From contig DMSQ01000084.1 of NCBI GenBank assembly GCA_003457135.1, positions 27,794-52,686 of the forward strand: a stretch of DNA of 24,893 nucleotides, in the 5' to 3' direction. Made by a program: the position numbers and the translations under genes. Below, piece after piece: positions 7,319-13,070 of this stretch. Positions within the stretch are counted from its first letter, which is position 1. Every line of letters begins with the position of its first letter. The DNA is from Prolixibacteraceae bacterium (lineage in GTDB: Bacteria; Bacteroidota; Bacteroidia; Bacteroidales; Prolixibacteraceae). Below the pieces are notes generated by a model. It had not been told where the DNA came from. It saw only the letters and a list, made by a program, of their open reading frames with translations, and did no database searches.

Positions 7319-7876
7319 ATGAGATACGCTAACCTTCAGGATTATATTTCGGCGCTCGAAACCAAAATCCGGGCTAAGGTCCCGAATATCATTGCCGAAA
7401 CGGCTACCGAATTCTTTAAAGAGCGGTTCCAGACCAAAGAATGGGATGGATTGGCTTGGCCGCAAACAAAGCGGGTGGTTCGTAAGGGTTCGCTATTGGT
7501 CAGATCCTCGAAGTTGGTGAATTCAATCCGGCCTAGCCTGGTATCTGCCAATAAGGTGGTGATCAGCGCCGGTAACGATATGGTTCCGTATGCTCAAATC
7601 CATAACGAGGGTGGAGAGCTGCACCCTAAAGTAACTCCGGCCATGAGAAAATGGGCATGGGCTAACTATTATGCAGCCGGAGGGGGAGCTTCGACAGGCT
7701 CAGCTACCGAAGGAAAAGGGAAAACGGAAAACAAGGAAGCCGCTTTCTACAAGGGTTTAGCCTTAACTAAAAAAACGCAGCTTGATATTGTTATACCCAA
7801 ACGCCAGTTTATGGGGCACTCTGAACGGCTGAATACGAAGATTTTTGAAAGGATAAAAGGATTTTTAAACGAATAG
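7319..7876 (+). CDS. gpG-like virion morphogenesis protein
   Basis: 185 residues from the ATG at 7319 (MRYANLQDYISALETKIRAK). The open frame extends back to 7190, but that stretch is not protein-like. Residues 20-50 (NIIAETATEFFKERFQTKEW), the LVRSSKLVNSI segment and YAQIHNEGGELHP match the phage virion morphogenesis/tail completion family (Mu gpG, PF05069). It likely acts at head-tail joining. A Gly/Ser/Thr loop (GGASTGSATEG) is encoded by a CTTCGACAGGCTCAG repeat inserted in frame. About 140 bp without a gene precedes it; I see nothing in it beyond the preceding hairpin. Confidence 0.75.
   Translation: MRYANLQDYISALETKIRAKVPNIIAETATEFFKERFQTKEWDGLAWPQTKRVVRKGSLLVRSSKLVNSIRPSLVSANKVVISAGNDMVPYAQIHNEGGELHPKVTPAMRKWAWANYYAAGGGASTGSATEGKGKTENKEAAFYKGLALTKKTQLDIVIPKRQFMGHSERLNTKIFERIKGFLNE
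7688..7704. repeat. CTTCGACAGGCTCAG-type dispersed repeat inside gpG-like gene
   Basis: gcttcgacaggctcagc belongs to the same family as the ctgagtttatcgaag copies at 8469-8483 and 19552-19599. It encodes a flexible Ser/Thr-rich stretch in the gpG-like protein. Confidence 0.6.
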
Positions 7877-7880
7877 GTAC

Positions 7881-7926
7881 AACTTTCCCAAAGTTTTATA
7901 AATCGTACCAAAACTTTGGGAAAGTT
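7881..7926. repeat. Inverted repeat, AACTTTCCCAAAG family, copy 1
   Basis: Perfect 17-bp arms (AACTTTCCCAAAGTTTT and its complement) around a 12-nt spacer, between the gpG-like and gp37-like genes. Other copies are at 11315-11360 and 13987-14032. The arms vary in sequence (CCC/GGG versus TCC/GGA) but keep pairing. Confidence 0.85.
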
Positions 7927-7946
7927 ACCCATATAAAATAGTAACC

Positions 7947-8384
7947 ATGAAAGATGTATTTTTAAAAACAGTAACCAGGCTTAAAACAGTATCGGCATTG
8001 AAGTGGATTGATGCGGAAGACGGACAACTTGATTTTTTCGAGGGTCGGCCTCCTGTAGCCTTTCCCTGTGCCTTAATTGATGTGGAGTATCCCAACTGCG
8101 AGGACGAAAGCGACACCATCCAGATGGTAACCGCCCGCGTTACCGTTCGCCTGGCGTTTGAACCTGTTGGACAAACAAACGGTGCGGCTCCTACCTTGGT
8201 ACAAACAAAAGCATTGAGCCGGTACGATACTGTAAATGCCTGTTATACCGCGTTACAGGGTTGGGGCGATGGCGAGGTCTCAGGGTTCAGCCGGAAGAGC
8301 CAGACCACCGAAAAAAGGGACGATAACCTAAAGGTGATCGTGCAGGTGTGGGAAACTTCGTTTGAGGAAGACAGCCTCCCCTAA
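7947..8384 (+). CDS. gp37-like phage protein (possible tail terminator)
   Basis: A 145-residue protein at the end of the late operon. It has the layout of small Mu gp37/DUF1834-type proteins: an N-terminal helix, ALKWIDAEDGQLDFF, FPCALIDVEY and a beta strand TARVTVRLAFEP followed by YDTVNACYTALQGW. By analogy it may sit at the head-tail junction. The last residues, EDSLP, are encoded by the start of a CCTCCCC-family repeat, so the native C-terminus has probably been replaced. The family assignment is tentative. Confidence 0.55.
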   Translation: MKDVFLKTVTRLKTVSALKWIDAEDGQLDFFEGRPPVAFPCALIDVEYPNCEDESDTIQMVTARVTVRLAFEPVGQTNGAAPTLVQTKALSRYDTVNACYTALQGWGDGEVSGFSRKSQTTEKRDDNLKVIVQVWETSFEEDSLP

Positions 8385-8401
8385 CCCCTCCGAGGGAGGG
8401 G
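8374..8401. repeat. Dispersed inverted repeat, CCTCCCC family, copy 4
   Basis: cctcccctaacccctccgag followed by the G-rich arm. It provides the last codons and stop of the gp37-like gene. Confidence 0.8.
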
Positions 8402-8407
8402 AATAAA

Positions 8408-8448
8408 AAAACGCTCCGAACATGAGATGAACTCGTTCGGAGCGTTTT
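8408..8448. terminator. Strong bidirectional terminator between late and early operons
   Basis: Perfect 14-bp stem AAAACGCTCCGAAC / GTTCGGAGCGTTTT with a 13-nt loop. The A and T runs at the stem base serve both strands. It sits exactly where the plus-strand late operon and the minus-strand early operon converge. Confidence 0.85.
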
Positions 8449-8449
8449 A

Positions 8450-8504
8450 AGTCTCCCTTCCCAGTTGCCTGAGTTTATCGAAGGCGGGGAGATTTAGAGG
8501 GGGC
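8450..8504. repeat. Compound repeat: CCTCCCC family with nested ctgagtttatcgaag element
   Basis: agtctcccttccc at the left and gggagatttagagggggct at the right are arms of the CCTCCCC family. The nested tgcctgagtttatcgaaggc belongs to the CTTCGA..CTCAG family. One repeat seems to have landed inside another. Confidence 0.6.
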
Positions 8505-8530
8505 TCTCAAAATAGGCTGCCTTAATTTCT

Positions 8531-8779
8531 TCAACTGAGCCATACTGGCATGTTGCGTTTTGTTTTTGTTTTTTTTCGCTCTTCTTTTTGCAGGCGATAC
8601 AAAAACAGACGAAGTGCTTTGTGATGTCTGAGCGCTACCGATCGCTGTTCGCATGTTGTTCCATCACTAATCTCTGAGCTTAGCCAGACATCGGCGAACT
8701 GAGAAAGTGTTTCATAAATAGCTGCCGGCGAATCAATCTCTAATAACTCCTCTATAGGAGTTTTCTTCATGGGTGGCAT
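8531..8779 (-). CDS. Small early protein, paralogue of the 65-aa protein upstream
   Basis: An 82-residue acidic protein with a basic C-terminus. Residues about 18-64 (PAAIYETLSQF, then SSEISDGTTCEQRSVALRHH, then KALRLFLYRL) align with the gene at 9032-9229 (SEFSDGTTGTQRALALSHIK), so the two are paralogues. Function unknown. It is the last gene of the early operon and is preceded by a structured leader (8820-8951). ATG at 8777-8779 was chosen; an alternative ATG is three codons in. Confidence 0.7.
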   Translation of the reverse strand: MPPMKKTPIEELLEIDSPAAIYETLSQFADVWLSSEISDGTTCEQRSVALRHHKALRLFLYRLQKEERKKTKTKRNMPVWLS

Positions 8780-8819
8780 AGTTAAAATGTTTTAATAAGT
8801 GTTGATTAAAATAAAAGAA

Positions 8820-8951
8820 CCAATGGAGTTGATCGTCACCTACATACCATAAGGCAAAGTAAATCGCGGAACCTTACGGATACCGCACTCCATTGGCTTT
8901 ATTTTGCCAATTAAGAAGCGTGGACACTTTGCCTTATATGTAGTAACGATC
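8820..8951 (-). ncRNA. Candidate structured leader RNA with pseudoknot, copy 1
   Basis: On the minus strand, a long imperfect stem pairs 926-951 with 831-860 (offsets within 8000-9000): ACTTTGCCTT with AAGGCAAAGT (10 bp), ATGTAG with CTACAT, ACGATC with GATCGT. Its apical loop holds a small hairpin (GCGG/CCGC) and a 10-nt segment (887-896) that pairs perfectly with 820-829 just outside the stem. This makes an H-type pseudoknot. A T-rich tract follows on the minus strand. Copy 2 at 9896-10044 keeps the same layout and short conserved blocks. The rest of the 8780-9031 gap holds no gene. Confidence 0.6.
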
Positions 8952-9031
8952 GTTGGCTAAATAACCGAATTAAACAATAGAATCAAAATTTAAAGCAATA
9001 AAAAAAGCGACCATGTTGGCCGCCTTTCCTG

Positions 9032-9229
9032 TTATTTGATCGAGTTAATTAATCGCTTCAACGCTTTGATATGCGAAAGTGCTAAAGCTCGCTGGGTGCC
9101 GGTGGTTCCGTCTGAAAATTCGGAACAAATCCATGCTTCAAACATCGTGTCAATGGTTTCAATAAATTCGGCGGGTTCGTCTTCACCTAAAAGCTCCCGC
9201 ACTGCTGTGCATTCCATACAGTCTTCCAT
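9032..9229 (-). CDS. Small early protein, paralogue of the 82-aa protein downstream
   Basis: A 65-residue protein, MEDCMECTAVRELL at the N-terminus, then PAEFIETIDTMFEAW and SEFSDGTTGTQRALALSHIK. It shares this core with the gene at 8531-8779. Its ATG overlaps the KilA-N stop codon by one base (TAATG), so translation is probably coupled. Function unknown. The N-terminal CxxC-like pair (C4, C7) is absent from the paralogue. Confidence 0.7.
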   Translation of the reverse strand: MEDCMECTAVRELLGEDEPAEFIETIDTMFEAWICSEFSDGTTGTQRALALSHIKALKRLINSIK

Positions 9230-9867
9230 TAGGATAGCCCTCCTATTACTTTATGGTTTGCAGTAAAATCTAACACCAACTGTACGGCATCTTTCTTCGA
9301 TTTCAGGAAATTGCAAAATACGGGGGTTATAAAGTTGCGGCCAAACAACTTGGCGAAATGCTGCGGGAACAACCTTTTGCGAACGGCCACGCTGCCACTG
9401 TTACGGCTGTAGCCCAACGAAACCAGCACATCGAGGTAATTGTACCACGATTTGCCCTGGTGAATGGTTGGCTCTACCCCGTTAAAGGGTTTTACAAGTA
9501 AAGCATCGCCCCGCAACAGGTTTACCAAAATTTCATCAACAGCAATACTAAACTCAGGGCTTAACCATTGTGCAAAACGCATGGCAATGCGATAATCTGT
9601 AACCCATGTGCCTTGGTTTTGTCCTCCTTGCTTAACTTTCACAAGCTCAGCCGTGGCTATTTTTTTAGCCACGCTAAGGGCATTTAGATAATCTTTTGAT
9701 TCTTGTGTGATTAACCAGTTAAGTGGTCGTTTTGATCTTCCAAATGGCTGAGACATCTGGGTGAGGTTGATACTCATGTTGCCGTTTTGAAGTTCAACGG
9801 CAAATTTTTGGTGGTTTAGCTCCACCACCTGCAAGTTCGTAGCTTGCTTTTCATTTCTTTTTTCCAT
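9229..9867 (-). CDS. KilA-N domain protein
   Basis: 212 residues from the ATG at 9865-9867; the longer frame would need a TTG. Residues about 10-115 match the KilA-N DNA-binding domain: NGNMSINLTQMSQPFGRSKRPLNWL, then NQGTWVTDYRIAMRFAQWLSPEFSIAVDEIL. The C-terminal domain (about 125-210) is separate and basic, with SWYNYLDVLVSLGYSRNSGS and RLFPQHFAKLFGRNF. Such proteins are usually phage regulators or antirepressors. Its start codon is adjacent to the structured element at 9896-10044. It is translationally coupled to the next gene. Confidence 0.85.
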   Translation of the reverse strand: MEKRNEKQATNLQVVELNHQKFAVELQNGNMSINLTQMSQPFGRSKRPLNWLITQESKDYLNALSVAKKIATAELVKVKQGGQNQGTWVTDYRIAMRFAQWLSPEFSIAVDEILVNLLRGDALLVKPFNGVEPTIHQGKSWYNYLDVLVSLGYSRNSGSVAVRKRLFPQHFAKLFGRNFITPVFCNFLKSKKDAVQLVLDFTANHKVIGGLS

Positions 9868-9875
9868 GATAGTCA
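9868..9875 (-). promoter_or_regulatory. Start-proximal copy of stem strand (possible switch)
   Basis: On the minus strand, TGACTATC directly precedes the KilA-N ATG. It is identical to the 5' strand of the main stem of the leader element (10037-10044). It could therefore compete for the same partner (GATAGTCA, 9911-9918) and expose or cover the start codon. The mechanism is inferred. Confidence 0.4.
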
Positions 9876-9895
9876 AAAATGGTTAAAAAAGAACC

Positions 9896-10044
9896 CGTCC
9901 GGTTCAGGTGTGACTATCAATTACACGCGGGGCGTGAAATCTGCCGATGCTTTCGCATTCAGCCACCATACTGCGGACGAGCCTTATTTGTTAATAAAAA
10001 TAAAATCAGGAATTTTGCCCCTGAAGTGCAATAATTGATAGTCA
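9896..10044 (-). ncRNA. Candidate structured leader RNA with pseudoknot, copy 2
   Basis: On the minus strand, TGACTATCAATT (10033-10044) pairs perfectly with AATTGATAGTCA (9911-9922). The stem continues through CAC/GTG and GGGGC/GCCCC (929-933 with 10017-10021). The loop has a GAAA-capped hairpin (ATGC/GCAT) and CGTCCG (974-979), which pairs with CGGACG (896-901) outside the stem. Plus-strand blocks shared with copy 1 in the same order are AAAAGAACC, AAATC, ATACYGC and GCYTTATTTtG. The stems differ in sequence but remain paired. Confidence 0.6.
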
Positions 10045-10095
10045 GGAGCAAATGTGAGAATTATTTTTAAGAATCAAAACAATTCTTCATAAATT

Positions 10096-10341
10096 TTAAG
10101 TTCGTTTGGAAAAAAGAGCGGTTGTTATATCGTTCTTGTTTTTTATTACCTCCAGCTCCAGTTCTTTTATCGGTTCATCATCCTGTTCGTATGCAATAAC
10201 TTCGAGCAACCGAATAATCTCGTCGTTTTGCTCCACCAGTTTATTTATTTTAAAATACCAGGTTACTACCTCGCGCAAAACAAGAAATAGAATAGCAGCG
10301 ATAAAAACAGATACGACAACGATGATTAGAATTTTTTCCAT
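10096..10341 (-). CDS. Small single-span membrane protein
   Basis: An 81-residue protein with an N-terminal transmembrane segment (ILIIVVVSVFIAAILFLVL, about 4-22), then a short basic stretch and an acidic, probably coiled-coil cytoplasmic region (NKLVEQNDEIIRLLEVIAYE). The topology resembles small phage inner-membrane accessory or spanin-like proteins, but no lipobox or lysis partner is seen. Function unknown. Confidence 0.65.
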   Translation of the reverse strand: MEKILIIVVVSVFIAAILFLVLREVVTWYFKINKLVEQNDEIIRLLEVIAYEQDDEPIKELELEVIKNKNDITTALFSKRT

Positions 10342-10389
10342 GATAGATTGGTTTTAAGTTATTATTGGTTAAATATAGAAAAGTTTAAC

Positions 10390-10950
10390 TTACCCGTTCA
10401 TTTCGTGGTCTGAAAACATGGCCAGTTGGCGGCGTTGGTCGTTGTAATCGCTAAACGTGAGTTTCGAGATTTTATAAAGTTCCGATTCGGCCTCTTTTAG
10501 TACCGTTTTTGCCGTGTAGAAACTACGGCGGGCTTCGCGCTCAATTTCTAGCTGTCTATCTATCTGTTTTTGCTTTTGCTCAACAAACTCGGCATAACTG
10601 GTAAAATGTTTGTAAAGGGCTTCATAGCACTCAAGTTTATATTTGATCAACACTTCGCGGGCTTCCTCTTTTACGTTTTTTGCACTAATGCCAAATATCC
10701 ATCCAAATACAAATTTGAAAGGAATTGAGGCCATTTCGCGTTCTTTTTTGTCGGCTCCAACTGTGGTGCTCAGCCCCACGGTTGAACCTAAAATTTCATC
10801 CTCTTTTATCTTCTGAAGTTGACTTGAAAAATCAACCCCTATTGCTTCGCAAATAGGTTTTACTGCAACTCTTTTTTCTCCATTTTCGATCACAAGTATA
10901 TCAACCTGGTTGATCCTTGCTACTGTTGTTGTTTTTGAAACTTCTGTCAT
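10390..10950 (-). CDS. Phage antirepressor, P22_AR_N type
   Basis: A 186-residue protein. Residues 10-115 match the P22 antirepressor N-terminal domain: VAVKPICEAIGVDFSSQLQK, then IKEDEILGSTVGLS, REMASIPFKFVFGWIFGIS and LIKYKLECYEALYKHF. Residues 118-160 (EQKQKQIDRQLEIEREARRS) form a coiled coil. Such proteins inactivate repressors or act as early regulators. Here it may counter the XRE repressor at 20539-20937; the target is inferred. Confidence 0.85.
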   Translation of the reverse strand: MTEVSKTTTVARINQVDILVIENGEKRVAVKPICEAIGVDFSSQLQKIKEDEILGSTVGLSTTVGADKKEREMASIPFKFVFGWIFGISAKNVKEEAREVLIKYKLECYEALYKHFTSYAEFVEQKQKQIDRQLEIEREARRSFYTAKTVLKEAESELYKISKLTFSDYNDQRRQLAMFSDHEMNG

Positions 10951-10981
10951 AACTTTTGTTTTTAATTGGTTTGTTTATTTA

Positions 10982-11293
10982 CTATTTAATCCTCTTACAA
11001 AACTCTTCGTGTTTATGCCCGAAATCCTTATCGGTTTGCAGTAGCGCATCAACTGTTTTGCAAGCGTGGATGGTTGATGTGTGTTCTTTCAGTCCATATT
11101 GATTTGATGCAGATTCCTGCGTTTCGTTTAAATTTCGATACCTATAACTGATTAGTACCATTCGCGCTTCAACCACTTCACGCTTTCTTGTTTTGACTTT
11201 CAGCAATTCTTCTGGTATGTCCCAAATTTCGGCGGCTATTTCGTCAGCGGTTTTTAATCCTGGTATGGCCATTGGTGATATTGCATTTTTCAT
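10982..11293 (-). CDS. Stand-alone DnaA domain IV-like DNA-binding protein
   Basis: A 103-residue protein without an ATPase domain. Residues about 35-100 resemble the DnaA C-terminal DNA-binding domain: TRKREVVEARMVLISYRYRN, then the signature-like YGLKEHTSTIHACKTVDALL, then a final helix. In DnaA this domain binds 9-bp boxes in oriC. A free copy could bind host or phage DnaA boxes to steer replication, or serve as a regulator. It lies in the early operon between the antirepressor and the zinc ribbon gene. Confidence 0.75.
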   Translation of the reverse strand: MKNAISPMAIPGLKTADEIAAEIWDIPEELLKVKTRKREVVEARMVLISYRYRNLNETQESASNQYGLKEHTSTIHACKTVDALLQTDKDFGHKHEEFCKRIK

Positions 11294-11314
11294 CTTGATC
11301 GTTTTTTTAGGTTA

Positions 11315-11360
11315 AACTTTTCCAAAGTTTTTTTAATCGTAATAAAACTTTGGAAAAGTT
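11315..11360. repeat. Inverted repeat, AACTTTCCCAAAG family, copy 2
   Basis: 17-bp arms AACTTTTCCAAAGTTTT and complement around a 12-nt spacer containing AATCGTA. Relative to copies 1 and 3, both arms carry a compensatory change (C to T, G to A). This argues the paired form matters, or that arms are homogenised. Confidence 0.85.
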
Positions 11361-11368
11361 AATACTGG

Positions 11369-11533
11369 TTAAATCGCGTTTATGTGTACGCCACAATCGG
11401 GGCAGCATCCGTCAGGGTTCATTCTCAGGTCAAACCACCGGCCACATTTAATACATTGGTGCCATTCTTCATGGTTGCCATGTAGAGACAAGGCATGCCT
11501 TGTCTCTACGAACATCCTGAATATTGCTTTCAT
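11369..11533 (-). CDS. Small zinc-ribbon protein with repeat-encoded segment
   Basis: 54 residues from the ATG at 11533, chosen because it overlaps the HAD stop as ATGA. Two cysteine pairs, CIKCGRW and CCPDCG, form a likely zinc ribbon. Residues about 6-17 (VETRHALSLHG) are encoded by a complete GTAGAGACA palindrome inserted in frame. It is probably a small nucleic-acid- or protein-binding accessory factor. Function unknown. Confidence 0.6.
   Translation of the reverse strand: MKAIFRMFVETRHALSLHGNHEEWHQCIKCGRWFDLRMNPDGCCPDCGVHINAI
11482..11509. repeat. Perfect 28-bp palindrome, GTAGAGACA family (inside zinc-ribbon gene)
   Basis: Arms GTAGAGACAAGGCA and TGCCTTGTCTCTAC meet with no spacer. 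The copy at 1-25 is identical as far as visible. Confidence 0.9.
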
Positions 11534-11871
11534 AATACGCCTCCCGCGTAAGCTTCCCAAAGTGGAAACATTGATTTATCGTCGATGTAGTAATCGGCAT
11601 AAACCTTACGGCTGTTTCCTTTATCACAGAAAGGTGCGTCAGGAAGATTATCGTTTACGGCGTCGAACTCAATGCCGTAATTCCGGCAGAATTCAATAGC
11701 TTCAGTGAGGTATTTCCGCCCTGGCGAATCTTCGCGGCAAGTCCATAAAATTAGTTTGTGCCCGGCTGCCTTAAAGTGCGAAAGCGTATCAAAAGCTTGT
11801 GGTATCGGTTTCCCGATCTCAGGAAAACGATCTACGGCGATGGTTCCGTCAAAATCTATTGCCAGGATCAT
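11530..11871 (-). CDS. HAD-family phosphatase-like protein
   Basis: 113 residues from the ATG at 11871. Motif I is IDFDGTIA at the N-terminus (two Asp two residues apart), motif II is LILWTCRE, and motif III/IV is the Lys and paired Asp in RKVYADYYIDDKS. There is little or no cap, as in small phage HAD enzymes (polynucleotide-phosphatase- or nucleotidase-like). The substrate is unknown. A longer frame would start in repeat sequence. The ATG overlaps the previous gene's stop, and the stop overlaps the next gene's ATG, giving a tightly coupled trio. Confidence 0.8.
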   Translation of the reverse strand: MILAIDFDGTIAVDRFPEIGKPIPQAFDTLSHFKAAGHKLILWTCREDSPGRKYLTEAIEFCRNYGIEFDAVNDNLPDAPFCDKGNSRKVYADYYIDDKSMFPLWEAYAGGVL

Positions 11872-12074
11872 AAAGCCCCCTCCAAACCTCCCCCACAAGG
11901 GGAGGCTTTAAAATCGGTTGTAGTTTCATATAGTTCGTTCAGGATATACAACAGCACATCCGATTTAACCGAATTTGATGAAACCAACGGACGGTTTTGT
12001 TTTCCCACCAGAAGTTTTTCAATTACGTCGTATGTTTCCAGTACTTTTTCAGGGTAATCAATTATTTTGCTCAT
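11868..12074 (-). CDS. Hypothetical early protein with repeat-encoded C-terminus
   Basis: A 68-residue protein. Residues 1-55 (MSKIIDYPEKVLETYDVIEK and the Leu-rich SDVLLYILNELYE) look native. The last 13 residues (KASPCGGGLEGAL) come from a CCTCCCC-family repeat. The ATGA overlap with the HAD start is preserved despite the repeat. Function unknown. Confidence 0.6.
   Translation of the reverse strand: MSKIIDYPEKVLETYDVIEKLLVGKQNRPLVSSNSVKSDVLLYILNELYETTTDFKASPCGGGLEGAL
11872..11911. repeat. Dispersed inverted repeat, CCTCCCC family, copy 6
   Basis: aaagccccctccaaacctcc and a complementary G-rich arm ending ggaggcttta. It forms the 3' end of the 68-residue gene, directly at the HAD start codon. 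Confidence 0.8.
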
Positions 12075-12086
12075 CTCTTTTATATT

Positions 12087-12320
12087 TTAGTCATTGTCAA
12101 TGATCCATTTAACATCGAATAGATGCGTTATTTCTCTTGCTTTAACGACACCGGGGTAGCTTTTGCCAACCGATTTTGCATACCTGGGTATTGTTTTTAG
12201 GTTCAGGTAATCGCCTTCCAGTTTAATAAGTTCAACCAACCCCGCATTGCTCCACTTACCATCGTGTATGGCCCGGCCTAATTTGGCTATTGCATTATAT
12301 TCGTAATCTGTGAGTTGCAT
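12087..12320 (-). CDS. Hypothetical early protein
   Basis: A 77-residue protein, MQLTDYEYNAIAKLGRAIHD at the N-terminus, with VELIKLEGDYLNLKTIPRYA and VKAREITHLFDVKW. It is helical and mildly basic, without membrane segments or a recognised motif. Its ATG follows a 47-bp gap after the 63-residue gene. Confidence 0.6.
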   Translation of the reverse strand: MQLTDYEYNAIAKLGRAIHDGKWSNAGLVELIKLEGDYLNLKTIPRYAKSVGKSYPGVVKAREITHLFDVKWIIDND

Positions 12321-12367
12321 CTGGTTTAATTAATTAAACTGGTGATATTTACAAGTTATGGCGCAGT

Positions 12368-12559
12368 TTAATCGCCGTCTGGATCATTCCAGCAATGTTT
12401 CCGAGTTCCTTGATCTGTCCAGCCATATTCTTCTAAGCCTCCGTCCATGATAAATTCATCGGCATCCGTCCATGTCGTAAATTCTTTAACTAAGACTTCT
12501 CCTTCGTCATCGCGAATAAAGTCTTTCAAACCTTCATCAATAAAGCTAAATTTTAACAT
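12368..12559 (-). CDS. Small acidic hypothetical protein
   Basis: A 63-residue, very acidic protein (MLKFSFIDEGLKDFIRDDEG at the N-terminus, then TTWTDADEFIMDGGLEEYGW and WNDPDGD). Strong acidity is a feature of some DNA-mimic proteins, but nothing more specific is visible. It is preceded by the hairpin element at 12596-12690. Confidence 0.6.
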   Translation of the reverse strand: MLKFSFIDEGLKDFIRDDEGEVLVKEFTTWTDADEFIMDGGLEEYGWTDQGTRKHCWNDPDGD

Positions 12560-12595
12560 GTTAGTAATTTTAAATTGTTAGTAATAAAACCGCCA

Positions 12596-12690
12596 CCATA
12601 ACTTCAGCTACCCGCAATTGCCGTGTCTCACTTCGTGGACACTCAATTGCTTTGGCTCGGCAACTGTCGTGTAGCTTCCGTGCGTTATGG
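12596..12690 (-). ncRNA. Large structured hairpin upstream of the acidic protein gene
   Basis: An imperfect stem on the minus strand: CCATAAC/GTTATGG, AGCTAC/GTAGCT and TTGCCG/CGGCAA. An internal hairpin, GCAATTG..CAATTGC enclosing GTGTC/GACAC, competes with TTGCCG/CGGCAA. TTTTATT follows on the minus strand. It may be an attenuator or a structured leader. It shares AGTGTCCACG with the element at 8820-8951 but lacks that element's other conserved blocks, so I treat it as separate. Confidence 0.5.
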
Positions 12691-12691
12691 C

Positions 12692-12811
12692 TCAGTTTGT
12701 GGCTTCCGCTGCTCCATTACTTTCAGGTTTTGGTGTTTTTTTGCGGTGGCCGCCATGGTTAAAAATTACAACCAGGGCAATTATTGCCAGATAGATTAGC
12801 GCTATCCACAT
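12692..12811 (-). CDS. 39-residue single-span membrane protein
   Basis: Starts MWIALIYLAIIALVVIFNHG: one transmembrane helix at residues 2-17, then a basic, polar tail (HRKKTPKPESNGAAEATN). The ATG overlaps the end of the upstream HTH gene by 10 bp, which supports translation by coupling. It could be a small holin-like or membrane regulatory peptide; no function is assigned. Confidence 0.55.
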   Translation of the reverse strand: MWIALIYLAIIALVVIFNHGGHRKKTPKPESNGAAEATN

Positions 12812-13020
12812 ACCGCCGGGTTTGCAAGTGAGTACTCGGCAAAGCGTTTACCGTTGCGCTCAACCAGTTCGGAGCATATAGCCATTCCCATCCCTTTCAG
12901 GTTATGGATACGGGCCCCCAGGCGCAGGCAGTTGAATTGTTCCAACGCTTCGAGCGGTGTAATCTTTTTACCCGCTTCCAGGTGTTTGCGGATCTGTTCG
13001 TTTTGTGATTTATTTTCCAT
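12802..13020 (-). CDS. Helix-turn-helix (HTH_39-like) protein
   Basis: A 72-residue protein. NEQIRKHLEAGKKITPLEAL, then FNCLRLGARIHNLKG and a short wing EYSLANP match the small winged-helix HTH_39 pattern common in phage early operons. It probably binds DNA, with an unknown target. Confidence 0.7.
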   Translation of the reverse strand: MENKSQNEQIRKHLEAGKKITPLEALEQFNCLRLGARIHNLKGMGMAICSELVERNGKRFAEYSLANPAVCG

Positions 13021-13036
13021 CTTGTTTTTGTTTTAC

Positions 13037-13065
13037 CCCCGACAGGGTTCGGAACCCTGTCGGGG
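13037..13065. repeat. Palindromic repeat CCCCGACAGGGTTC
   Basis: Perfect 14-bp arms with a single central base. It sits in the short gap between two early genes (13020 and 13071). This is a further dispersed palindrome type. Confidence 0.8.
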
Positions 13066-13070
13066 ATGGA

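Noticed and set aside
9844..10038. Plus-strand open frame of 64 codons over the second structured element
   Set aside because: It lies exactly over the paired RNA blocks, has no family resemblance, and opposes the operon direction. The RNA explanation accounts for the conservation better.
8820..10044. Retron or diversity-generating element explanation for the structured RNAs
   Set aside because: No reverse transcriptase gene lies in the window and no template/variable repeat pair is seen.
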